From: Lycium barbarum
Lineage: Eukaryota > Streptophyta > Magnoliopsida > Solanales > Solanaceae
Direction of reading: 5' to 3'
Assembly (NCBI RefSeq): GCF_019175385.1
Contig: NC_083348.1
Location: 48,444,950-48,508,949, forward strand
DNA length: 64,000 nt
The translations under genes and the position numbers were made by a program. Below are positions 12,101 through 23,600 of this stretch, one piece after another. The first letter of the stretch is position 1. Each line of letters opens with the position of its first letter. The notes below the pieces were generated by a model. The model was not told the DNA's origin, did no database searches, and worked only from the letters and a program-made list of their open reading frames with translations.

Positions 12101-12127
12101 TACCCCAAGTAAGATTGGGGTGTGACA
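9122..12127 (+). mobile_element. Solo LTR, TGTTATATCCCG type (3006 bp)
   Basis: TGTTATATCCCG...GGGGTGTGACA is flanked by ATTCC at 9117-9121 and 12128-12132. The uninterrupted site is seen in the sister LTR (28268-28272). No gag, pol or primer site is inside, so it is a single LTR left by recombination. Inside: an A-run near 9496-9518, a GC-type donor candidate AAG|GCAAGT at 9711, the CCGAAATTTCGG palindrome at 10138-10149, tandem repeats at 10890-11310 and the double-hairpin block at 11667-11723. Its end (GGGTGTGACA) and internal sequence place it with 21280-24255. Confidence 0.95.
10890..11310 (+). repeat. GC-rich tandem repeats in solo LTR
   Basis: About six copies of a unit with TTCACCGCGTCCC..ACTAGAGGGCCGGGATCTGTTATATG, at first spaced 80-100 bp apart by AT-rich TATATGATAT stretches and then about 45 bp apart (11168, 11213, 11258). 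Related CACCGAGTCCC...GGGCCGGGTACG units lie at 25635-25920 and 53045-53260. Confidence 0.8.
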
Positions 12128-13950
12128 ATTCCATATTCACGATATTTCTCTCTAGAATACTCTCAACTCTTCAACTACATGAAACCCACGAAATCAAGTG
12201 TAAGAATCATACTAAAGTTCAACTTTCTCAAGAAAACCCAAAAGGAGTGAAGTAGGGTTTTGGTGCTAGAGGAGTAAATCCATTCAAAGCTTGTTCAACC
12301 ATCATCTAAGGTAAGTTTCATGTTGTTTAAGGTATTGGAAGGTTAAGATACCCGAATTGTAGAAAAGCATAGCAAATGGGTCATAAATGAGTGAATAGTG
12401 CCATGAGTGAATGGTAGTTGAATTGAATCATGAATGTTGGTATGTTGTGAGTATGAATACATTATAAATGACATGTAGGCCATGAGATAAGTGTGATACA
12501 TGAGAAAATACGATAGCGAACCCACAACCATAATTGTGGGAAAAATGAAGAGAAATGGTGGATTATGGTCATTGTACATGAATGATTATTGTTAATTGCT
12601 ATACTGTAATCGTTGTTGTGGGTGTTGGAAGTTGATATGAAATATGGGAAAAGTAGTATAAACAAAGGAAGTGCTGCCCAATTGTCTCTAGAAATAGTAG
12701 TGCGTTCTTATAGTTGATTAACTAACGTTGGTGCGAATTCTCTCTTGAAGGTAGAGACGTCATATCGAGGGAGCACAAGTGAACGATAGCTTAGTTAAAC
12801 ATCAAAGGTATGTGAGGCTAGTCCCTTCTTCAAAATGGCATGAATCTCATAGCATGATTTTCCTTCCTCTTCATGAGTTCCTATATTCCGGAAAGCTAAA
12901 AGCCTATACTCATAATTGGCTATATAAGATAAGAGATATGATATGATGTTATTTATTGCTCACACTCACTTTATATGTTAGTTCCTTCAAGGTGAGGCAG
13001 GATGTCAATAATTGCTCCATAATCAAATCGGGGAATCACGACCTTACGTCACCTCCATAAAGTAAAGTTGTTCGTAAGCCTTATGCATGTATTATGATAA
13101 GTAGGTTACGATAAGCATATTATGACGAGTACATGTTGATGACATTACACCGTGCCTATAAGGCCGGGCAGCACCGTTAAGGCGGGCGGCTTACAGATGA
13201 TTACACTGTGTCTATATGGCACGGGCAGCACCACTAGTGGGCGGCATGAGATGGTACCCCAGACGCGGGAGACCTGGACGCAGGCTAATGCTATGATTAT
13301 CACACCGATCTGATATCGACGGGCAGCTTATATATTTATGCATACATGACATGATGATGATTATGAGCAAGCCAGCATGCACTATTTCTTTTACACTTGA
13401 CAGTCAGATACAGTTATTCCATATTGATACTTCTTTTATAGCATTGCCTTATTTCATTGTTTATGCCTCTCATACTCGGTACAATGTTCGTACTGACGTT
13501 CCATTTTCTTTTGACGCTGTGTTCATGCCCACATACCGACAGGGATGAGAGCTCGATCCAGATCTGTAGTAGCTGTCATCTGCTTGAAAGCACTCCTTTG
13601 TCCCAGAGGTGCTTGATTATTCTTTTGTGTATATAGTCATGTATATGTATTTTTGGGCATGACGGGGTCTTGTCCTGTCCTTATGTTTAGCACTCCAGTA
13701 AAGGCTCGTAGATGCGCAGTGTGGGTTAGATGGTCTCACGAGATGCTATTATATGTATATATTATTTTTATGGCTGAGAGGCAAATGTATATAAAGTATT
13801 TATGTTCCCATATAAAATATGATTTTCCTACAATTTGAGTATAAAGCTGATAAAAGAGGATTGAATGAGTAAGATGAGTAGTAGAATGAGTGGTGCTCGG
13901 TTGCTAGTCCCGGGTACCCGTCACGGCCCCTAGCTGGGTCGTGACAAAAG

Positions 13951-13962
13951 TGGTATCAGAGC
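13951..13962 (+). other. Primer-binding site of element B
   Basis: TGGTATCAGAGC lies 4 bases after the 5' LTR end, as in element A; it is complementary to initiator Met-tRNA. Confidence 0.95.
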
Positions 13963-14004
13963 AGTTCGCCCTAGGAAGTGTCTACGAGCCGTGTCTAGTA
14001 GAGT

Positions 14005-14043
14005 CTTGTTTATGGTGTGTTGCACGCCACATCAATAAACAAG
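14005..14043 (+). promoter_or_regulatory. Leader hairpin of element B
   Basis: CTTGTTTAT (14005-14013) pairs with ATAAACAAG (14035-14043), with an inner TGTG/CACA helix and loop TTGCACGC. It is the same structure as at 892-930. Confidence 0.6.
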
Positions 14044-14158
14044 AGGCTACAGGGCATTTAGGAAAAATGACCATTTTTCATCTTAAGAGATCGTGCGATA
14101 GAGCTGTATTATAAGATTATCCCCTCTATAATTGTGCGTTATAATTTCAGCAAAGCTA

Positions 14159-15043
14159 ATGAAAGGAAAGGCTACGGCAGCCCAGAAGGGCAAGATGGTG
14201 GTTGAAGAAGGGATTGATCAAGAGTCGTCTATAGATGTAGAGGAGGGTGAACCCCAGAATAAGGCCTCACCTCGGTTTTCCCATACTTCGCCCACTTTTG
14301 AAGATCAGAGGGGAGCTTCAACTTTAGCTCCAGCACCCCCCGTTCCTCCTCCGGACGCCTCGGGCCAAGAGATGAGACAGGCTATTCTTCTACTGACTCA
14401 ATTGGTAGCCGCTCAAGCTTAGCGGTACGATGTGGGCCACGATAACAGCGATTGGAGAAAGAGGGTTAGTTCTTCAGGGTTTGATCATAAGTGTAGGGGT
14501 GCTCCGAGGCAACAATCCTCTAGTCACTCGGTTCATGCAACAAGTGCTACTCCTCCGCAGTTTCCTAGACCCAGATTTGATAGATCTACTTATTCTAGGT
14601 CACCCCAGAGTGTCAGAGTTTCTAGTTTTTGGACTCGGAGTGGTTCTTGTAAGACGAGATCCCCGGTACCACGATGTACTCAGTGTCGCAAGTTACATTA
14701 GGGACCGTGCCGCTTGGGCTCGGATGTTTGTTATACCTGTGCTCAGCCAGGCCATATCATGCGCGATTGCCCATGGAGGCGTGGTAGTGATAAGGCTCGA
14801 CCTATGGGTTTAGTAGCTGGCTCTTCATCATCGGTACCCCCTCCAAGGCCAAGGCCACAGGTGTTAGTAGGTGGTGATAGAGACCAAAGAGGAACGCACG
14901 GTCCAAGTGGATCCCAGTATCATATCCATGCGTTAGCTGAGCGACAGGATCTTGAGTCTTCCATTGATATTGTCCCAGGTATATTGTCAGTGTCCTTTTA
15001 CGATATGTGTACATCGATTGATTCGGATCTTATGCCGTTTTGA
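14159..15043 (+). pseudogene. gag: Gag of element B with its central domain deleted
   Basis: The start at 14159 (MKGKATAAQKGK) matches the N-termini of the other gag genes, and the acceptor ATTTCAG lies 8 bases upstream. The N-terminal part runs to LTQLVAAQA (14420) and meets a TAG. The sequence then jumps to what in A lies after the Gag domain (RQQSS...PRFDRS). Roughly 500 bp, the whole retrotransposon Gag domain, is missing compared with A. The zinc-knuckle end follows in other frames: CTQCRKLH, then CYTCAQPGHIMRDC at about 14735-14776. A decayed protease start (IVPGILSVSF) ends near 15043. Such a Gag could not assemble. Confidence 0.85.
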
Positions 15044-16020
15044 ATCACCCCCGTTGTGATGATTGTGTTGAGGTGAGAAATATGAGCCAATCCGACAATT
15101 TGAGATGACTATTTGTTAGTAACCTAGTGATAGCTAGAATCATGCTTTACGAGTAAGTTGATTGACAGCGAGTAAATATAAATAATATGTGTGTGTATAT
15201 AGATATAGGAATTCTAGACCGAGTGTACAGGCACAACTTATGGGACAAACTCTACTATTTATATTCTTTAATGGTAAGTGACCTTGTGTTGTGCAGTTGT
15301 GTATTATGTGTGTTCCGATATATGTCCTATTGAGACATCGGAGTGTTTTCTGGGCTATGTGCAGGTTTGGGATCGTTATGCTTACGAAAGAAACTCTGCC
15401 AAATTTTCCTAGAATCTAAGGGAGATAAGGTATAAGCTTGTGACATGTCCCGATGAGAAATGATGATGTGCAACAGGGTAATGGCAGGACGAGGTTAAGT
15501 TAGGAGTATCATGGACAACTACAAGAGATTAGCAACGGTAATTATAAGATCGACAATGATATGGTAAAGAGAAATACTAGGGTAAATTAGGAGGACTGGT
15601 AGTGCTGAAGCACAACGTAGAAGATAAGAGGTAAATCCAATAGAGTGCGATACCGAGGTGTTGATTGGAGGGATAAGCACGAGAAAGATGCGATAAGTTT
15701 ACTAGCGAATAAAGTAACAGTACCCGGAGACAGAGGTACGAATACAAAGGGTTATAATGAATGAGAACACGTTGATAAAATGACTTACATGGTAAATGTA
15801 ATAGAACTGATTAGGAAGAGCAAAGGATTGACCATAAACGGGAGAAAACAAGATAAATTAAGGAGGAAAGGAATGTAAAGGAATAAGGATAGGAATAGGA
15901 AGAGAAGGAAATGCGCTGCAAAGTACGCGCACTTGAGAAGTAGTTGTGTTACGGTTAAAGGAAAATGTATCTCCTATGAATATCCTATATCAAGTTAGAG
16001 CAAGTAAAGCATATGAAGTG
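15044..16020 (+). other. Degenerate purine-rich stretch between gag and RT of element B
   Basis: The first 130 bases or so still align, badly decayed, to the protease-to-RT linker of element A (2470-2590). The rest is purine-rich with no usable frame and no match to the RT N-terminus of A, so this part of pol has been replaced or randomised. Confidence 0.6.
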
Positions 16021-16667
16021 ATGAGCTGAAAGGAAGAAAGTCGGATCTCTACGAATGTGTATCGACTACAGGCAATTGAAAAAAAAGTAACGATAAAGAA
16101 CAAATATCCTCTCCCAAGGATTGATGACTTATTCGGTCAATTGCAAGGTGCCAAGTGGTTTTCTAAAATAGACTTGAGGTCGGGTTATCATCAAGTGAGG
16201 GTTAGAGAAGCGGATATTCCCAAAACAGCCTTCAGAACGAGATATGGCCACTATGAATTCCGAGTGATGTCGTTTGGGCTGACTAATGCTCCAGCCGTGT
16301 TTATGAATTTGATGAACAATGTATTCAGGCCTCTCTTGGACTTGTTTGTGATAGTATTTATTGATGATATTTTGGTGTATTCTCACACGGAATCAGAACA
16401 TGCAGATCATTTGGGGATTGTTCATGGCATTCTTCGAGCCGGAGAATTGTATGCAAAATTTTCAAAGTGCAAGTTTTGGCTAAATTCTGTAACGTTTCTG
16501 GGCCATGTTATTTCAGATGATGGCATTCGAGTCGACACTCAGAAAATTGATGCGGTGAAGACTTGGCCAAGGCCTACAACGCCTACAGAAGTTCATAGTT
16601 TTCTGGGTTCGGCAGGTTATTATAGAAGATTCGTAGAGGGCTTTTCATCCATTTCAGCCCCATTGAC
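16021..16667 (+). pseudogene. pol: Reverse transcriptase of element B, cut by a solo LTR
   Basis: A frame from about 16057 reads through most of the [41 protein letters not shown], the FIDD catalytic box ([10 protein letters not shown]), [14 protein letters not shown] and [17 protein letters not shown]. The RT N-terminus before DYRQLN is lost upstream. It is cut after 16667 by the solo LTR, whose target duplication is TTGAC, and the frame resumes at 19564 in RNase H. Confidence 0.92.
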
Positions 16668-19563
16668 TGTTATATCCCGTATTTTGCACATTAGGATATT
16701 TTGAGATAATTGCGAGAAGTTAAGGACAAGGCTATATTTTGATCTTGTTTAAAATATAAGTTGTTTATGAAAATTTTGATGTAGAAATATTAGGAAAGGC
16801 TAGGGGTAAAAAGGGAAATTCGCAAGATGACTCATAGAAATATGGAGGAAGTCTAAGGGCAAATTTGGAAATTGGAAAATAAATTTTCATGAATTACAAA
16901 ACAAAAAAAAAAAGAGAAAGCTTGAATAAATTGGGCCAAGTGGCCGGCCAAAGGTGGGTGGGCCAAGGCCCACATGGAGGCCTAATATATGTTCATAAAA
17001 GATGACAACTTAGTCATATTTTTCATCTTAACACTTAGAACATAGAAGAAACTTGGAGAAGACCCAAACAAGAGGGCTATTCGGCCAAGCAAGAAAAAAA
17101 TTGAAGACTTCAATTGTGATAAAAAAAAATAATTTCTTTCTTCTAGCATTCCTACTAATTTGAAGGTCCTCTTTAACGTGGGATAATTGTTGGAGCAAGT
17201 AGACCCCTCTTTGTTGCAAGTTCATAACCATATCCAAGTGAGAAGTTAAGGGAAAAAGGTAAGAATTAATCTTCTTTTATATGTTATGGATGGTTGTGTG
17301 TGTTGTAGTATGTAGAAATGGGTGAAATTCATGAAAATATGGATGTATGTTGTGGTCGTGTATATGTGTGTTGTGTAGGAATAATGACTCAATTATTTTA
17401 TCTAGTGTTTTGGTTTTGTTGTTGTAGATTCTATGTTGATAATGAAAGTTTGATGATTCTAGTTGAAGTTGTAAGTGTTGGAGAGTGGTTTTAGAAGCAA
17501 ATGTGACTATAATATCATTTCTTGTATTTATGAAAATAATGTTGCTAGCATGTGAATTGTTGGTATAGTTCATAAATTTGAAAGAAGGAAATGTATTGTT
17601 GTTGTTTTTGTTGCATTTGGAAGGTTTCGGGTGGAATGGAGTTTTGGTTGGATTGTTTTGAATATTGTGCAGATTGTTTGAAATGTTCTTGAATCTTGTT
17701 CAAATGACTTTGGATTAGTATTGGAGTATGCGAGCATTGGCGTTGGCTTGATTGTATGTAGTTGAAGTGAATGTAAACGGAATGCCGTTGAATTATGTTA
17801 AAGCGAGTTACTAATGTTAGAATATGTTTCAAATTGATTGTTGGTATTGTTGGAATAATTGTTGGTATGGTTGTTGATAAATTTGGCCGAGTTGAATTCT
17901 CGGGGTGGTTGTATTTACAGGGGAGATGCTGCCGAAATTTCTGTAGACAAATGCTAGCTTAGGATTGGATTCCTAAGTACTTGTAGCTAACGTTTGATAT
18001 TTAATGACGTTATTGTAGATCTTGGGGAGCCCGAGACTTGAGTTGGGATTAGCTTAGGAAGCGAGCAAGGTATGTAAAGCCTAACCTTTCTTTCTTTTGG
18101 CATGTCCTAGTTGCAAGTAAGCTATGATACGAGCCTCGGGGTAACTCCATTCTTAAGATCCGAGCATGCCGACGATTTTTATTCACTTCTTGATGTTAGT
18201 ATTCCTAATATAGTCGAGCTATGGTTTTTGTGCCCTTGGTATGATTGGATAATTAATGTGTGTAAAGAATTTATAGTCTTAAAAGTCTTATGTCGAATTA
18301 TGTCTCTAACTTTCTTAAACGAGCTCGGATCGCTCCAAAACATTCTTAGGGAATTCTAAAGCGTATTATGGTTGTAACTTTCGTAGGCGGGCTCGGATTT
18401 GGTTGCTACTCATCCGTGGTCCCCGAGACTTACCTTTGTATAACTCTAACGACGTTTGAAAGGATTTCACATGATTATTGTCTTGACCCTCGAGCGTCGG
18501 TTAGTTTACTTATTTGTTGAGTCTAAAATAATAATGTTTTTAAATTGCATATAGTTTCTCACTACTCTGCTCGTGCATACTGTATTTGCATCTTTCGCCG
18601 AGTCTCGGGCCGGTTTGTCTTCGTGCGCACTATGTTATATTTGGCAGTATGATGTGTTATGGTTTCCCGAGTCCCTCGCTACAGGATCGGGTGCCGCTTA
18701 TATATGGCGTTATGATGTGTTATGGCGTATGATGTGCTATGATGTGCTATGATGTTATGATGTGTTTCGGGGTTGTACGAAGATATGAAATCTTCTGGAA
18801 TATGATGTGTTGTGGCGCCAGCATCGGAGTGGCGACCACGTTCCTGAGCCCTATGCATGATTTTTATATATGCATCATTTGTGTTTCAAAATGAGCTTCA
18901 CGGTATACTGATTTTTGTACTCATTCTTCCATACTTCTTATTTCCGTTGTGATCTTGATTATTGTTTTTCATGCTTTACATACTCAGTACATATTTCGTA
19001 CTGACCCCCTTTCTGTGGGGGCTGCGTTTCATGCCCGCAGGTACAGACGCTCATTGTGGTAATCCGCCAGCCTAGGATACCTATTCTGCTACTTTGGAGT
19101 GCTCCTTTGATCCGGAGCCCATACCTTTGGTACAGATCTTTTGTTGCACATATATATGTATATATATGACTATTTGGGGTACAGCGGGGCCCTGCCCCGT
19201 CATATGTTTCTGTTGTTATTCGTAGAGGCCTGTAGACATGTATGTGGATCATGGGTCGTTATTATTCAGTTATGTCTGTGTGATTTGCGTCTTAAGCGGT
19301 CCTATTCACTGTGACGGTCGAAACGACCTGTATGTATGTATATGTATGTATATATTTGGGCGATATGTTTTATGACAGCCTTGCCGGCTTCTGTGTGATA
19401 CATTTGTTATATGTGACTGCTTGAGACGACATCTGCTCTTCGTACCTGTATAAATAACGTATACTGAATATGGATAAGTCATTTGTATGCCAATTTGGTA
19501 AGCAAGTGTGTATGGGTTTCTAGCTCGGGCACTAGTTACGGCCCACGGGGTTGGGTCGTGACA
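16668..19563 (+). mobile_element. Solo LTR in the RT/RNase H junction of element B (2896 bp)
   Basis: TGTTATATCCCG...GGGTCGTGACA is flanked by TTGAC at 16663-16667 and 19564-19568; element A has the uninterrupted site near 3738. Landmarks: GGCCGGCC at 16942-16949, candidate donor AAG|GTAAGA (GT at 17259), GCTGCCGAAATTTCTG near 17928, GGTATGTAAAGCC..TTTTGGCATG near 18069, and the double-hairpin block at 18985-19040. No internal genes. Confidence 0.95.
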
Positions 19564-20682
19564 TTGACGAAGCTAACCCAGAAGTCAGCCAAATTCCAGT
19601 GGAATGACGCTTGTGAGTGCCGTTTCCATGAGTTTAAAAACAGACTGACTTCGGCTCCAGTTTTAACACTCCCAGAAGGGCCAGATGGCTATGTTGTGTA
19701 TTGTGATGCTTCCGCTGTCGGATTAGGATGCGTATTGATGAAACATGGTAAGGTTATTGCATATGCTTCGAGACAATTACGGAAAAATGAAAAGAATTAT
19801 CCAACTCATGATCTCGAATTGGCTGCGGTTATTCATGCATTAAAAATATGGAGACATTACTTGTATGGTGTGCATGTGGATATCTATACGGATCATAAAA
19901 GTCTTCAATATATTTTCAAGAAGAAAGAGGTAAATCTGCGGCAGAGGCGGTGGTTGGAATTATTGAAAGATTATAATGTGAATATTTTGTATCACCCCGG
20001 AAAGGCAAACGTGGTAGCCGATGCTCTTAGCCGCCGATCCATGGGTAGACTATGTGAAGTTCCTCCGGAAAAGAAGGAGATGACTCGTGAACTCCGACAA
20101 TTAGCCAATCTTGGGGTACGCGTAATCGATTCAGGTAATGTGGGATTAGTATCAATGATCCCACAATTTCGTCTTTGGATAAGGAAGTGAAGGAACGACA
20201 ATATGAATATCCTCAATTGTGTCATTATAGAGACACGTCCCATGGGAAAGAGAAGTCTTAATTTGAAGTTTCTATAGATGGAATTCTTAGATACCGAGGC
20301 AGACTATGTGTGCCGAATGTAGCAGAATTGCGCCAACAAATTCTAGAAGAAGCACATTGTTCTCGGTATTCTATACACCCTGGTGCAACCAAAATGTATC
20401 GTGATCTCAAGGTGATGTATTGGTGGGATGGCAGGAAGAGAGACATAGCCGAGTTTGTGGCACAGTGTCCAAATTGCCAATAAGTAAAAGCTGAACATCA
20501 GAAGCCAGGGGGCTTGTTACAGGCAATAGAAATCACTACTTGGAAGCGGGAAGTGATAAACATGGATTTTATAGTAGGATTACCTCGTTCCCGTGGCAAG
20601 TATGATTCCATATGAGTGATCGTGGACAGATTGACGAAGGCAGCCCATTTTATCCCAGTTAGGACTACATACTAAGTAGAAG
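19564..20682 (+). pseudogene. pol: RNase H and integrase N-terminal half of element B
   Basis: RNase H is well preserved from 19564 to about 20130: [44 protein letters not shown] and [16 protein letters not shown]. The integrase zinc region follows in shifted frames with stops near 20188, 20260, 20481 and 20613. The first catalytic Asp (NMDFIVGLP) is readable at about 20560-20585. The gene is cut at 20682 by a solo LTR with target duplication AGAAG. Confidence 0.9.
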
Positions 20683-23600
20683 TGTTATATCCCGTATTTT
20701 TGTACATTGGAATAATTTTAAGTGAATTGAGATAAGTTTAAGGACAAGTTATTTTGGGATATGAAATAGAGACTTTTAATCTCCGATTTTAATTAGTACG
20801 CGAATTTCTTATGAATTTTAATTGGTATAGAAATACTAATGGAGATTAGGGATTAATTAACCATGATTAGATTATTAAGTGGGGATTAAGATTAATTATC
20901 ACTAATTAAGTTGTTAGTGGGCCGTGTGGACCCCACCATGGCATGGCAAAATTTGATTGGCCCATGCCTTGAGTGGGGCACGTGTCCTTCTCCTAGGCAG
21001 CATATATGTATTTAGTTGATGACTAACTAATGAGTCATTACCTCATTTCATCTTCAACATAATTTAGAAATAGAGAGAAGAGCTCGTGGCCATGGCTGCT
21101 CACGGCCATGGCTGCTCTTGAAGAGGGCTATGATTTTGTGATCCAAAAATTTATTTTCTAAGGTATTTCAACCAATTGAAGGTGGTTAACAACATGGAAT
21201 TGATCATTGGAGGCTGCAAGGACATTTATAATTAAGTTTACTAATTTCAGCAAATTAAGGAGCCAAGTTGTTAAGGTAATGTTATATCCCGCATTTTGTA
21301 CACTTGGATAATTTAAGATAATTGCGGGATGCTAAGAGCAAGGCTATAATTTTTATCTTGGTTAGTGCATAAGTTGTTCACAAAAAATTTTGATGTGGAA
21401 TTATTGAGGAAGACCAAGGGCAAAATCGGAAATTTGGAAAATGGTTCCATGAATTACAAATTGTCATGAAATAAAAGTGGGCTTGGAAGAAAAAGAATTT
21501 TTGGTCTTGAAATGGCCAAGCATGGCCGGCCATAGAGTGAAATGGGCCAACGCCCATGTAAGGGCCAAATTAAGTAAATAAAAGAGAGCAAGGGCCACTA
21601 TCATTTCAAGAACTTTCAAGAAAAAAAATTGAGAGCAAAGAGAAGGGCAAGTTTCGGCCATGACCATGGAGAATTGAGGTCTTCAATTTTGATCCCAAAA
21701 AATATTTTCTCCTAGCATTCCTACTAATTCAAGGGTCCTCTTCAACGTGGCATAATCGTTGAAACAAGAAAACCGCTCTTTGTTGCAAAATCACAACTCT
21801 AGCTAAGTGGAGAGGTTGAGAACAAAAGGTAAGATTTAATCCTTTTTTATATGTTGTGAAGGGTTTGTTTATGTTGTAGTATGTAGAAATGGATAGAAAT
21901 CATGAAAATATGGAAGTTTGCATGGTGGTTGTATGTATATGCATGTGGCCGTGTATATGTATATGTTGTGTAGGTAAGATTAATCAATTTAATGTAGCAT
22001 TCTATTTGTGGTTGTTGTGGACTTTATATTGAAAATGGAAGTTTGATGATTTTGGTTGAAGTTGTTAATGTTGGATATGGGTCGTGTGTGTGTGTGTTGT
22101 GTGAAGGGAGGATGGAACAATTTCTATGTAGGATGTTAGTTGATGTGGTTATGTATTTTGTGATGGAAATGAGAATTTGATAACTTAAATTGATGTTGGA
22201 ATTGTTATGGGATGATTTGGAAGCCAATATGATGTTAGTGTCGTTTCTTTATTTATGAGTATAATGTTGCTAATATGGGTGTTGTTGGGATAGTTGATGA
22301 ATTTGGAAGATAAAAATTTGTTGTGAATGCCCTTGTTAGAAATTGGGGGAAATTCGGGTGGAGTATGGTATTGGTGGAAATTGTTTGAATATTGTGTAAA
22401 TTGTTTGAAATGTCTTTGAATTGTGTTTGAAGGATCTCGGGTTAGAAATGATTATGTGAGTGTTGATGTCGGCCTAAATGTGCGTAGTTGAATTGAATAT
22501 TGATGAACTATGTAGAAAAGAAGATTACTTATGTTAGAATGCATTTTGAATGGATGGTTGATGTTGTTAGTATGATCCTTGGTATTGTTGTTGATGTTTT
22601 GGCCGAGTTGAATTCTCGGGATTGGTGAATTTATAGGGGAGATGCTGCCCAAATTTCTGTAGATAAGTGTTACTTAAGATTGAATACCTAAATGCTTATG
22701 GTTAATATTTGGTATTTGTGACCAATTGTAGATTTTGGGAAGTTCGGAACTTGAGTTTGGATTAGCGTAAGAAGCGAGTAAGGTATGTAAAGCTCTACCT
22801 TTCTTTCTTTTGGCATGTCTTAGTCACAATAGGTTATGATGCAAGCCTCGGGGGAAACTCTATTCTTAGAAATCCGAGCATAATTATGACCCTATTCATT
22901 TCAATGTAATTGAATTATGAATCCTATGCTTTGATATGCTTTGATGAAAAATAGTTTAAACACTTTGTACTTCCAAAAAAGTCTTGTGCCGTGAAACGTT
23001 CGTAACTTTTACAAATAGAATCGGATTACCTTGAAACGTTCGTAGATGACTTCATAAGGCCTAATGTTCGTAATTTATGTACGCCACCTCGACTTGACCC
23101 GAGGTGGGCCCACATTTTTCGAAACCATCTTGTATTGTTCTATTTGACCTATTTCCGCACGATAATTAAAAGAAACCTTTGGTTATTATTCCGACTACTA
23201 AACGATAGTTGTTTTAATTATTCCAATGAATCCTATGATATATTTTGATATATACAAATGATCTCAGAAGTTTTCCTTGGCATAATCCGTCGTAACATCC
23301 GAAAGGTACGCACTATGACTATCGTCTGATTTCTTTTCTAAATGACCTATCGTTCGGACTGTTCTATCGAGTTTTTCTAAACATTTTATGATGCATAAGT
23401 TTCTCACTACTCTACTCGTGGATGCCTCAATGCTTCCTTCACTGATCCCGGGCCAGGATATGTTATCACGCGTATTCCACTGCATTGTTCATCGTGCCTC
23501 GATGTGAGGGGGCAGGTATGACATGTACATGGGTTCTGGAGTATGCTGTGCCATGTACATATATTCTGATATTTGATGATATGATATGATATGATGTGTT

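Larger units (their letters stand above)
8705..13946 (+). repeat. 5' LTR of element B, interrupted
   Basis: It is in two parts, 8705-9121 and 12133-13946 (the duplicate ATTCC at 12128-12132 belongs to the nested LTR event), about 2231 bp in all. It has ACGGACCGT palindromes at 8790-9030, a candidate splice donor AAG|GTAAGT (GT at 12311) and the double-hairpin block at 13477-13535. In that block the CAG at the end of the 3' copy has become CAT. Relative to the 3' LTR it lacks about 31 bp between two CAACTACA repeats. Confidence 0.93.
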
